Part shown: one piece after another, positions 14,626 to 21,438 of the stretch | How the letters are laid out: the number at the start of each line of letters is the position of its first letter | How positions within the stretch are numbered: position 1 is the first letter of the stretch | NCBI GenBank assembly: GCA_009668925.1 | Contig: SBEK01000053.1 | Coordinates: 1-21,438 of the forward strand | Direction: 5' to 3' | DNA length: 21,438 nt | Origin: Deltaproteobacteria bacterium | GTDB lineage: Bacteria; Desulfobacterota; Syntrophia; Syntrophales; Smithellaceae | Translations under genes and position numbers: made by a program | Notes under the pieces: generated by a model | Told to the model about the DNA's origin: nothing | The model's input: the letters and a program-made list of their open reading frames with translations, nothing else | Databases searched by the model: none

Positions 14626-16215
14626 TTATTTCGTCATCTCCCGAATTTCGTCTTTCAGCGCCAGCTTATTCACCTTGCCGCTGGCCAAGAGCGGGAGCAG
14701 GGGGCGGATAAAATATTTTTTCGGCACCTTGAAGTTGGCCAGAGCGGATTTGCATAAAGCGCGCAGCTCATCTTCGGTTACATTCTGACCCGGCGTCGGC
14801 ATGACAAAGGCCCATCCGACTTCCTGATAAATGTCGTCCGGAACCCCGATCACGGCGGCAAACAGCACGGCCGCATGCGTCTCGATGACCTCTTCCACTT
14901 CCCGGGGATACACGTTCTCACCGCCGCTTTTGAACATTTCCGAGAGCCTTCCGGTAATGTGAATGTATCCGCCTTCATCTTTGAAACCAAGGTCCGTCGT
15001 GTAATACCAGCCGTCGGAATCAATAACCCGGGCTGTTTCTTCGGGTTTGTTATAGTACCCTTTCATCAGGAAAGGCCCCCGCACGGCGATTTCGCCGATC
15101 ACGCCCGCGGCAACCTCCCGGCGTTCCCCATCGACGATTTTCAGTTCAAAGGGCTCGGCAATTTTGCCGACGGTTTTGAGAAGCGTTTCCGTGCCGTCCG
15201 CAGGCCCGGTGTAGGTGATGAAACCGCAGACCTCCGTGCTGCCGTAACCGGTGATCAATTTGGCGCCCGTCTTTTGGCAGATCGGCGCGAGCAGATCGAT
15301 CATCACCTTCGGCGCGGCCGCCCCCGCCCAGACAAAGGCCTTGACGTTGCTGAAATCACACGTCCAGAATTCCGGTTGTTTGAATTCCAGCAAAAACATC
15401 ACCGGGACCTGCCCGACATGGGTTATCTTTTCGAGCTCGATGAGTTTCAGGGTCTCGAGCGGATCAAATTTGTCCAGGCACACAATGCAGCCGCCCGACA
15501 TGATGGCGCCGAACCCGATCTCGACATCCGCCGCCACATGATTAATGGGAAAGTGGAGAAGCCCCCGCGAGCTTTCATCAAAGAAGAATTTTTGAACTTC
15601 CACTTTGATGTTCTCCACAATGCTGCAGTGCGTATGGACCACGCCCTTGGGCTTTCCGGTGGATCCGGATGTGTATAAAAGCAGGGCTTCATCCGCCGGC
15701 GCCACTTCCGATGCTCTTTTTGCAAGGGCCGCAGCGAAGTCGGGCCTGGGTTTTCCTATATAATCGGCAAAGCGCTCCGCGCCGGGAAACGGATCGCCGA
15801 TCACCAGGACCTTTTTCAAAAACGGGCATTCCTTCTGAAGGGTGCCGACCGTTTGGGCAAGGTCACTCCCCAGATATTCCCGGAGGGTAATGAGCAGTTT
15901 GGGGCGGCAGTCGTTAAGCTGATAGCGCAGTTCGTCGAGCGTGTATTTCGGCGACAGCCCGAGCCAGATTGCGCCGACCTTGCCCGCGGCCATGTAGGTA
16001 GTCAGAAACTCATTGCGCGCCATGGACAAAAGCGCTACGCGATCGCCCTTTTCGATGCCGATTTCCAGGAATGCCCGGGCCACCGCGTCCATCTGGTCGG
16101 CAAATTCGCGCCACGTTAACCGTTCATCGCCTGCGACCAGCGCCTCGGCATCCGGCCTTGCCTCGGCCCATTTTTCCACGTAGTGCCACGTTTGATTCAG
16201 TTCTTTCCAGACCAT
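14626..16215 (-). CDS. AMP-forming acyl-CoA synthetase (ligase)
   Basis: 529-aa member of the ANL adenylating family. It activates a carboxylic acid with ATP and joins it to CoA. The ATP/phosphate loop LLYTSGSTGKPKG lies at about 179-191. The adenine region GYGSTE, the acid residue in GWYYTTDLG, the hinge region GRLSEMFKSGGENVYPREVEEVI and the C-terminal catalytic Lys in ASGKVNKL follow in order. Long-chain, medium-chain or aromatic acids are all possible substrates. The start at 16215 has AAGGAGG closely upstream; the frame is open 13 codons further into the repeat element, but that part has no site. Upstream on the same strand is a MaoC-like protein, consistent with an acyl-CoA pathway. A 226-bp repeat element fills the space between the two. 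Confidence 0.9.
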   Translation of the reverse strand: MVWKELNQTWHYVEKWAEARPDAEALVAGDERLTWREFADQMDAVARAFLEIGIEKGDRVALLSMARNEFLTTYMAAGKVGAIWLGLSPKYTLDELRYQLNDCRPKLLITLREYLGSDLAQTVGTLQKECPFLKKVLVIGDPFPGAERFADYIGKPRPDFAAALAKRASEVAPADEALLLYTSGSTGKPKGVVHTHCSIVENIKVEVQKFFFDESSRGLLHFPINHVAADVEIGFGAIMSGGCIVCLDKFDPLETLKLIELEKITHVGQVPVMFLLEFKQPEFWTCDFSNVKAFVWAGAAAPKVMIDLLAPICQKTGAKLITGYGSTEVCGFITYTGPADGTETLLKTVGKIAEPFELKIVDGERREVAAGVIGEIAVRGPFLMKGYYNKPEETARVIDSDGWYYTTDLGFKDEGGYIHITGRLSEMFKSGGENVYPREVEEVIETHAAVLFAAVIGVPDDIYQEVGWAFVMPTPGQNVTEDELRALCKSALANFKVPKKYFIRPLLPLLASGKVNKLALKDEIREMTK

Positions 16216-16236
16216 GATCCCCCTCCTCCTTTTATT

Positions 16237-16462
16237 AGGGTGTTGAAAAACCATGTTATTGTAGGCTGTTCCTCCGGATGCGCGTTCCCGCAGGGAGTCG
16301 CACCGTGTCTAAAGCCGCTTCCGCGCCGGTTTTGGCCGAAGGCAAAACAAAAGGCTTAGAGACAAGGCGTCGCGAGGATCGAGCAGCGGAGCGTACTCAA
16401 ACGAACGTGAGCATGCAAGAGCCGAAGCCAGAACGCAGTCTATGAGCCTTTTTCAACAGCCT
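16237..16462. mobile_element. MITE-like non-coding repeat element, 226 bp
   Basis: The ends are 14-bp terminal inverted repeats, AGGGTGTTGAAAAA (16237-16250) and the complement of AGGCTGTTGAAAAA (16449-16462), with one mismatch. Inside is a long hairpin: GTGTCTAAAGCC (16305-16316) against GGCTTAGAGAC (16353-16363), with a second stem GTTTTG/CAAAAC (16329-16334, 16343-16348) within it. No gene or transposase is present. Elements with TGTTGAAAAA ends and similar interiors are, as I recall, repeated in Desulfobacterota-type genomes; copy number here cannot be seen. One end lies 1 nt after the MaoC stop codon. The other lies just before the ligase Shine-Dalgarno. A clear target-site duplication is not visible. 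Confidence 0.75.
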
Positions 16463-16463
16463 G

Positions 16464-17339
16464 TTAGTCGGTCAATTGCATATAGCCGTCACTGACAGCC
16501 TTCTTCCCCTCGGCATTGTACACGGTAAAAAACAAATCCGTGCCGTTCGCCGTCTTTTTCCTGCCGGTCAGGCAGACCCGAATGGACGATCCGGGGATCA
16601 CCATTCCGGAAAACCGGCAGTAAACCGTCGTGAGCCTGAGCGGATCGCCTGCCGCCTCTTTATTCAGGATGTCATGGACGGAAACGGCGAGCGTTGCCGT
16701 TCCCTGGTGGATGATTCCGGGAAGCCCCACCTGATGCGCGAAGCGAACGGAGGTATGGATGGGGAAATGAATGTTCGTGCATCCGTCGTAGATGAATGGA
16801 GCCAGCGGATCAATGGGGATAACCGATTCCCACAGGGTGGACTCACCTTCATGAATCGGGACGGACGGGATGGTTGAGCCGCCTCTTCCGGCATCGGCGC
16901 ATATAACGCCTCTCATCATCGCGCCGATATGTTCCGTAAATATTTTATTGCCGCCGGCATCCTGTGCGTCATACCTAATCACGACATACGTCCCCGCCCG
17001 ATGCGGCACAATAGCGGCAATGACGCCTTTGATGCTCAGCTGCATCCCGGGCGTAACCGGCCGGTGCAGGCTTAGATGCTCGCTGTAATGGACCTGGGTG
17101 AACAGCACCTCCTGAGGGAATCCGTCCGCCGGCAGGTAATCCGTAATGTGCTCCACGATGGGCCAGGTCAGCGCCACGGGAAACAGAGGCGGTGCGACAA
17201 TCCCCTGCGGCTGCTCGTCATTGAAGTAGGCGGGATTCGCGTCACCGATTGCCGCCGCGTAGTTCATCGTCCAGCGGGCGTCCACCACGCAGGTGTATTC
17301 TCTAAGGGATGAGCCGACAAAATCAGAAGTCAATTGCAT
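16464..17339 (-). CDS. MaoC-like double hot-dog protein
   Basis: 291-aa protein with two hot-dog folds, resembling MaoC-type enoyl-CoA hydratases/dehydratases. The N-terminal half (about 1-145) has TMNYAAAIGDANPAYFND, the usual non-catalytic copy of the hydratase motif. The C-terminal half has YDGCTNIHFPIHTSVRFAHQVGLPGIIHQGTATLA (about 184-218), where the GLPGIIHQG turn is classic. The canonical D-x-N-P-x-H catalytic string is not intact there: Ile190 and Phe192 occupy the Asp and Asn places. The N-I-H...I-H arrangement is closer to HTD2-like family members. Hydratase activity on an acyl-CoA is likely but unproven. The ATG at 17339 follows GGGAGA by about 8 nt. It is upstream of the acyl-CoA ligase in the same direction. 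Confidence 0.82.
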   Translation of the reverse strand: MQLTSDFVGSSLREYTCVVDARWTMNYAAAIGDANPAYFNDEQPQGIVAPPLFPVALTWPIVEHITDYLPADGFPQEVLFTQVHYSEHLSLHRPVTPGMQLSIKGVIAAIVPHRAGTYVVIRYDAQDAGGNKIFTEHIGAMMRGVICADAGRGGSTIPSVPIHEGESTLWESVIPIDPLAPFIYDGCTNIHFPIHTSVRFAHQVGLPGIIHQGTATLAVSVHDILNKEAAGDPLRLTTVYCRFSGMVIPGSSIRVCLTGRKKTANGTDLFFTVYNAEGKKAVSDGYMQLTD

Positions 17340-17477
17340 GCATTTTCTCCCGTCAGGTTCTTCGGACCATGATTATTTTTTATGGAATGCTCATTTGTCT
17401 GGTTTTTGAAACCGGATAAAACGGCGCAGTCACGGACCGCGCCCTACACATACGTGCTGCGATGGATCGCTTCCCCG

Positions 17478-18521
17478 TTACTGCGCAGGATCATTGAGTG
17501 GTATGTCTCCCGGATATGCCGTGTCTCCCCGATAGGCCATGTCCACCGGATACGCCACGTCCCGCGGATACGCCATATACTCTGAATTCGCCCCGACGCT
17601 CTGAGCATACGCAAAGACGGCGTTGACGTAAGCTTTTTGATGGTTGTAGCGATAGACGGCCTGGCGCATTTTTTTCTCGTTCCCGTTTTTCCAGCCCGCG
17701 CAACGGAGGTAATTGGCGACGCTGGCAAACGCATCGGGATACCCATACAAATCGGCTATCCCGTCTCCATCCTCATCCACGGCAAAGATCACATACGATG
17801 AAGGCATGAACTGGGGAATGCCGAAGGCGCCGGCCCAGGAACCTTTCACGGTGAACGGATCCATGTCCGTTCGCCGGCACATCTTGACCCAGGTGACGAG
17901 TTCCTTACCGGCCATGTGCACACGCTTGGCTCTTTTGCTGAGCATGGCCATCGTATACAGGGCATTGAAAACCCGGTATTGGCCGAGATGCTCTTTGAAG
18001 TTCGTTTCCACCCGGATGATCGCTACAATGTAATTGGCGGGAATGCCGTAAAGACTTTCCAGCTTCTCAAAGAGCTCTTTGTTTTCCGCTATTAATTTTT
18101 TTCCGGTTTCAATGGACTCGGGTTTGAGCAGACCGAACTCCTCATCGAAGTAACTCAGTTTCTTCTTTTTCTTCTCGCCGTCTTTCGGCGCCGCAGACGC
18201 ATATACATTGTAGTGAATCTCGATGCGCTCGTCGGAAAATATTTCATCAATCTCATTTTGGCTGATTCCGGCCTTCCGGAAGGACGTCTGCAAAGCGGCC
18301 CTCCGTTGTTCAACGCTTCCCGTAATCACCGTCTTTTCTTTCTTTCCGGCGCGCTTCTTCTTTACGGAGGTCTGTTTTTCCGTTTTCTTGTTGGGGATTT
18401 CTTTGGTGATGGTTTCTTCCGTCCCGGCAGCCGTATAGCTCGCCAAAGCAGCGCTGCCGAAAAGACAGGTCAAGGAAAATAATACCGCGGCAACCACAAC
18501 GCCCGTCTTCAGGATATTCAT
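17478..18521 (-). CDS. MltB-like lytic murein transglycosylase with repeated C-terminal tail
   Basis: 347-aa exported enzyme that cleaves peptidoglycan between MurNAc and GlcNAc, forming 1,6-anhydro ends. A Sec signal peptide ends near ALA-S (about residue 28). A Lys-rich low-complexity linker (about 36-66) precedes the SLT-2 type catalytic domain (about 70-310). The likely catalytic Glu172 is in IIRVETNF. GSWAGAFGIPQFMPSSY and VDEDGDGIADLYGYPDAFASVANYL are typical MltB blocks. There is no lipobox, unlike E. coli MltB, so it may be soluble in the periplasm. The tail (about 316-340) consists of xAYPxD hexapeptides encoded by an 18-bp tandem repeat. GGAGG lies 4 nt before the ATG. The unknown exported protein gene lies 191 nt upstream on the same strand. 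Confidence 0.9.
   Translation of the reverse strand: MNILKTGVVVAAVLFSLTCLFGSAALASYTAAGTEETITKEIPNKKTEKQTSVKKKRAGKKEKTVITGSVEQRRAALQTSFRKAGISQNEIDEIFSDERIEIHYNVYASAAPKDGEKKKKKLSYFDEEFGLLKPESIETGKKLIAENKELFEKLESLYGIPANYIVAIIRVETNFKEHLGQYRVFNALYTMAMLSKRAKRVHMAGKELVTWVKMCRRTDMDPFTVKGSWAGAFGIPQFMPSSYVIFAVDEDGDGIADLYGYPDAFASVANYLRCAGWKNGNEKKMRQAVYRYNHQKAYVNAVFAYAQSVGANSEYMAYPRDVAYPVDMAYRGDTAYPGDIPLNDPAQ
17503..17574. repeat. Four tandem 18-bp repeats inside the transglycosylase gene
   Basis: Units at 17503-17520, 17521-17538, 17539-17556 and 17557-17574, for example ATGTCCACCGGATACGCC. A fifth degenerate unit may lie at 17575-17592. The unit length is a multiple of three, so the frame holds, and the units encode MAYPRD, VAYPVD, MAYRGD and TAYPGD. 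Confidence 0.85.
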
Positions 18522-18712
18522 CTTCCTCCTTATCGGTTCTTAAAGAATGTTTCCCGCTCTACCGTCGCCGAAGCCCCAGCCCTGACCAAACGCATACGCG
18601 TAATTGAGATTTTACACGATTTTTCTTTTCCGCTCCAGAAAATAATCGATCCGCGGGCAATCCCGCCCCAACGGGCCCATCACATCATTCCAGGTTTTGG
18701 GTATGCCGATCA

Positions 18713-19321
18713 TCAATAATCAGCCGGTTCCACCTTGCCTTCCGCCATGATCCTGGTCAGCACCCAGGCGATGTTGAAAGCGGCGGAATTCATGCGGCGG
18801 CTGAAACTGTTGCCCCAGCCCGACGCATAGGGATTGCCGGCCAGGCTGTTGATATTCACCGTCCCCGTAAATAGTTTCCTGCCGTCGGCGGCATTGGAAA
18901 AAGTGATTTTGCAGATATACTCATCGGGCCGGCCCGTCCAGGCATTCCAGTTGAGGATGATCTTCGTCACGGCCACCTCCGCGACGATGCCTTTATCCAA
19001 TTTATCGGTCTTCTTAACCAGGATCACTTTTTTATTGGAGTTGGCTTCCTTGAGCAACTGCGGAAAGGCTTCGGCAAAAGCGGGGGGAACGGAATTCTTA
19101 TCGGCATTCCACTCGTCATTATTGGTATAGCCCAGCTCTTTCGGATCAATGGCGCTGTAGTCAATGGGCAGGACGCTGAACTCCGCTGCCGCCTTGATCG
19201 CATCGGATGCCGCCTGCTGCTGTTCCATGGTGGTGTAATAGCGTGCCGCCTGAACCGTCACTGCAAATAACAGAATCATCATCCCAACCAGTACTGAAAT
19301 CATTCTGAAGTAACGCATCAT
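18713..19321 (-). CDS. Exported protein of unknown function
   Basis: 202-aa protein with a Sec signal peptide: hydrophobic residues 8-23, likely cut after VQA at about 25. There is no lipobox. The mature part begins with a Gln/Ala-rich helix, then FSVLPIDYSAIDPKELGY, a mixed alpha/beta region (KKVILVKKTD...GIVAEVAVTKIILNW) and NAFNIAWVLT-like C-terminal helix. The layout resembles DUF4410-type envelope proteins, but I cannot assign it firmly. GGAGG lies 7 nt before the first of two adjacent ATG codons. A 6+6 bp inverted repeat at 19367-19380 in the leader is a possible operator. The transglycosylase gene follows on the same strand. Confidence 0.78.
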   Translation of the reverse strand: MMRYFRMISVLVGMMILLFAVTVQAARYYTTMEQQQAASDAIKAAAEFSVLPIDYSAIDPKELGYTNNDEWNADKNSVPPAFAEAFPQLLKEANSNKKVILVKKTDKLDKGIVAEVAVTKIILNWNAWTGRPDEYICKITFSNAADGRKLFTGTVNINSLAGNPYASGWGNSFSRRMNSAAFNIAWVLTRIMAEGKVEPADY

Positions 19322-19366
19322 GTCCTGTCCTCCTTTAAGCAGTTTATTTGATCCGCTGTATTTCTT

Positions 19367-19380
19367 TTAACACATGTTAA
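19367..19380. promoter_or_regulatory. Operator-like inverted repeat upstream of the exported unknown protein
   Basis: TTAACA-CA-TGTTAA, perfect 6-bp arms around a 2-bp centre, 46-59 nt upstream of the start at 19321. The shape suits a dimeric helix-turn-helix regulator. I could not place a convincing promoter beside it. Confidence 0.4.
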
Positions 19381-19562
19381 GCCGGAGTACAGCATTTTTG
19401 ATTATGCCGGGATAGATCGGATCAAGGTCATAAACCGATCGGGAACACCTGCACAGCGTTCCCATCACGCTGCTCCAATTTACTTCTCGGCGCTATCAGG
19501 ACATCCCTTGCCTGCTCAAGAAATCTGAGACGGTTTGAAACCCAATCCGGCCGCCGCCTGCG

Positions 19563-20507
19563 TTATTTTTCAACCTTAACCGCCAGATGAGGTTTAGCGG
19601 CCCTGGCCACCGCGTAAACGGCGCCAACGCCGCCGCCGATCATTGAAAATGCCACATTGCCTTTCATGTTCAGCAGAATGCCGGGAAGGTTCCGGACAAA
19701 CAACACCCAGTCAACGGATCGTCCGGCGTCGGTCACTTTAGCATGAATAAGGTATCCCGCGAAAAATATCATTCCCAGGAGAACCGAAATCAGCGTTGCG
19801 CAAAAAACAATGACCTGTATCGGAAAGCCGCCTTTGCCGGCAGCCTTCGTCGTACCCCATCCGATGGCCGCTCCGACGACGATGGCAATCGCCCAATACA
19901 TCTTGTTTGTCGCAGCGGTCACCCCGCCCCAGAGCGCCGCGCCGACAAGAGCCAGGACAACCGCCGCCGTGATCCCCAGGGGGTAATTCACCGGCATTGC
20001 TTCATAAGCGGCTTTGACGTCTTCAACCCTTTTCTTCAGGGCCTCAATACAATGCGGACACAGGCGGTCAACCAGTCCGTTGACCAGAACGGGTCCATCG
20101 ATTTCTGATCCGCATTCGCGGCATTTCAAACCCGGTGCACCGCACAGCGATTTCACCACGCCAAAAACGCTCAAATACTGCTTAGCAATCTTTTCCGGCC
20201 TGGGATATCCGTAAAAGACGATCCTGTTCCATTTCAGCCGGACGATGCCGTCGGCAACCTTGATATTTTTTGATTTTAATTTGCTTTCGATGACGCCTTT
20301 GTCATTGAACAGGGCATCCTTGATCAGCTTATCCTTGCCTGCCTCATCAAACCGGATAACGCCCCGGATCGCCGGGTTGCTGCCGTCGGAGCTTTCATAA
20401 AACTGAACAGGGAAATTATCTTTCATCGCGTAAAAGATTTTTTGCCCCGTGTTGGCGTTGATGCCGACTTTTGCCGCCACTTCCTGAAGCACTTCCAAGT
20501 CTGTCAT
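19563..20507 (-). CDS. Zinc-ribbon integral membrane protein of unknown function
   Basis: 314-aa protein. The N-terminal soluble region (1-120) is alpha/beta-like with no recognised domain. A zinc ribbon follows, with Cys129/Cys132 (CRECG) and Cys150/Cys153 (CPHC). About four membrane segments occupy the rest (about 176-198, 203-219, 229-255 and 283-301). Gly-rich helices and a basic tail end the protein. The start at 20507 has AAGGAG about 7 nt upstream; an in-frame ATG at 20579 lies within a palindromic spacer without a site. Function unknown; a sensor or transport role cannot be argued from sequence. It is downstream of the SDR gene on the same strand, 115 nt away, with competing stem-loops in between. 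Confidence 0.75.
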   Translation of the reverse strand: MTDLEVLQEVAAKVGINANTGQKIFYAMKDNFPVQFYESSDGSNPAIRGVIRFDEAGKDKLIKDALFNDKGVIESKLKSKNIKVADGIVRLKWNRIVFYGYPRPEKIAKQYLSVFGVVKSLCGAPGLKCRECGSEIDGPVLVNGLVDRLCPHCIEALKKRVEDVKAAYEAMPVNYPLGITAAVVLALVGAALWGGVTAATNKMYWAIAIVVGAAIGWGTTKAAGKGGFPIQVIVFCATLISVLLGMIFFAGYLIHAKVTDAGRSVDWVLFVRNLPGILLNMKGNVAFSMIGGGVGAVYAVARAAKPHLAVKVEK

Positions 20508-20557
20508 CACACACTCCTTCCGATTCCGGCGCAGAATGTCTTCTTCCAGGACTGAAC

Positions 20558-20615
20558 ATCGCGGTTGCGTTGAAATCAATAGGTCAACAACGCCGCGATC
20601 GGACGCTGTTGACCT
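20558..20615 (-). other. Two mutually exclusive stem-loops between the SDR and zinc-ribbon genes
   Basis: Stem B: AGGTCAACA (20581-20589) with TGTTGACCT (20607-20615), a perfect 9-bp pairing. Stem A: ATCGCGG (20558-20564) with CCGCGAT (20593-20599), extended by GTTGA/TCAAC. They share bases 20581-20599, so only one can form. Stem B lies 8 nt past the SDR stop and could be a terminator, though no U-run follows. Confidence 0.4.
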
Positions 20616-20622
20616 GAACCGT

Positions 20623-21432
20623 CTAAACTTTCACATGCTGGTGGTTGATGGAGGTTCCGCCGTCCACGGGAATCACCGCACCGTTGGTGTAGGCGCCGCC
20701 TTTGGAGCACAGATAAATGGCGACAGCGGCCATTTCCTCGGGTTTGCCGACCCGCTTCTCCAGGCTATTTTCTTCGATATCCGCCAGATGCTCGCCGAAG
20801 ACGTATTCCGTCATCTTGCTCGGGAAGAAACCCGGCGCGATGGCGTTCACGGTGATGTGGCGCGGAGCGAGCGTTACCGCCAGATTCCGGGTTAGATGAT
20901 GCACGGCTGCCTTGCTCGAGGTATAGGCAAAGGTTCCGGTACCGGAAACGGTCGGGATATGAAGGCCGTCCATGGAGCCGATGTTGATGACCCGGGCCGG
21001 ATCTTCCGCGGTCGCTGCTTTCTCGAGCAAACGGATAAAGTCCCGGGTCATGGAAAATATGGCGCTGACATTCAGATGAAGGACTTTCTCAAAGGCCTCA
21101 TCCGGGAACTTGTCGAATTCCTCACCCCAGTTCGTGCCGGCATTGTTGATCAGAATGTGGAGCTTGTCTTCTTTTTCGCTCACGGCCGTGAGCAGCTCCG
21201 CCCGGCCTGCGGCCGTGCCGATGTCAGACGCGACGGCGATGCACGGGCCGAAAACGGAAAGCTCGCGCGCCGCTTCTTCGCAGGCCGCCTTTTTTCTGGC
21301 CGTGATATAGACTTTCGCGCCGGCCTGCAGCAGCCCCTGGGTGATCATCTTGCCGATGCCCCGTGATCCGCCGGTAACAATGGCGACTTTACCCTGTAAT
21401 GAAAATAGTGTGTTGAGATCCATCTGCAGCAT
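20623..21432 (-). CDS. Short-chain dehydrogenase/reductase, RhlG-like (3-oxoacyl reductase type)
   Basis: 269-aa NAD(P)-dependent classical SDR. The cofactor loop TGGSRGIG lies at 20-27, NNAG at 96-99, and the catalytic residues are Asn121, Ser153, Tyr170 and Lys174 (YTSSK). The C-terminal PGFFPSKMT and VDGG are typical. By recall it resembles Pseudomonas RhlG along its length (GSRGIGxMIxQGLLxAGA, ILINNAGTxWG, PARVINIGS, PEEMAA), a 3-oxoacyl-ACP/CoA reductase-like protein. An Arg/Lys-rich segment after the second beta strand (TARKK) suggests NADPH. The start is uncertain: ATG 21432 is near the window edge, so its ribosome site is outside, and ATG 21423 (MDLNTL) is an equally good alternative. 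The gene may be preceded by others beyond the window. Confidence 0.85.
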   Translation of the reverse strand: MLQMDLNTLFSLQGKVAIVTGGSRGIGKMITQGLLQAGAKVYITARKKAACEEAARELSVFGPCIAVASDIGTAAGRAELLTAVSEKEDKLHILINNAGTNWGEEFDKFPDEAFEKVLHLNVSAIFSMTRDFIRLLEKAATAEDPARVINIGSMDGLHIPTVSGTGTFAYTSSKAAVHHLTRNLAVTLAPRHITVNAIAPGFFPSKMTEYVFGEHLADIEENSLEKRVGKPEEMAAVAIYLCSKGGAYTNGAVIPVDGGTSINHQHVKV

Positions 21433-21438
21433 ATATAC

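Noticed and set aside
17401..17413. GGTTT/AAACC hairpin upstream of the MaoC gene as a terminator
   Set aside because: The stem has only five pairs and no T-run; convergent or upstream genes would not need it there.
17382..17585. 67-codon + strand frame beside the MaoC gene
   Set aside because: Its repetitive C-terminus is simply the opposite strand of the 18-bp tandem repeat; there is no ribosome site.

Overview
This window is bacterial, fairly GC-rich and densely coded, with no rRNA, tRNA, phage or CRISPR features that I can see. The gene content suggests an anaerobic or fermentative/syntrophic Desulfobacterota-type genome, possibly near Syntrophales. It has two alpha-type NDP-forming acyl-CoA synthetases, a flavoredoxin-like flavin reductase, a cysteine-rich 2x[4Fe-4S] protein, an FmdE-family protein and a MaoC/acyl-CoA ligase pair. 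The lineage is an inference from content only. I find 20 protein-coding genes. Three lie on the + strand and seventeen on the - strand.

Layout. Positions 1-3543 (- strand) hold a flavin reductase-like gene followed 4 nt later by an alpha-type NDP-forming acyl-CoA synthetase, then an amidase with its own near-consensus sigma70 promoter. A divergent 379-nt spacer precedes a + strand RNase Z-like metallo-beta-lactamase (MBL) protein (3923-4948). Positions 5017-8108 (- strand) look like one operon: a ferredoxin-type protein with an extra cysteine cluster, a small lipoprotein, an FmdE-family protein and an alpha/beta hydrolase. Positions 8240-9688 are a second alpha-type acyl-CoA synthetase, with a sigma70 promoter and a strong hairpin at the predicted 5' end of its mRNA. 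A 58-aa conserved-looking small protein follows (9907-10083).

The + strand genes at 10305-12190 encode a membrane-anchored NAPE-PLD/UlaG-like MBL protein and a two-BON-domain lipoprotein. Beyond them, on the - strand, come a radical SAM protein, a TPR protein, a TfoX N-terminal-domain protein, an AMP-forming acyl-CoA ligase and a MaoC-like double hot-dog protein. A 226-bp non-coding element with 14-bp terminal inverted repeats sits exactly between the MaoC stop codon and the ligase Shine-Dalgarno. The right-hand end (17478-21432, - strand) holds an MltB-like lytic transglycosylase with an unusual repeated tail, an exported protein of unknown function, a zinc-ribbon membrane protein and an RhlG-like short-chain dehydrogenase.

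How the genes work together. Acyl-CoA chemistry recurs: two NDP-forming synthetase alpha parts, one AMP-forming ligase, a MaoC-like protein and a 3-oxoacyl reductase-like SDR. A second theme is envelope proteins: lipoproteins, the transglycosylase, the membrane-anchored MBL and the exported unknown. I see no defence island or complete new system. The best leads are the MITE-like element between two operon genes, the Fe-S/lipoprotein/FmdE operon, the orphan alpha subunits and the tandem-repeat tail of the transglycosylase.
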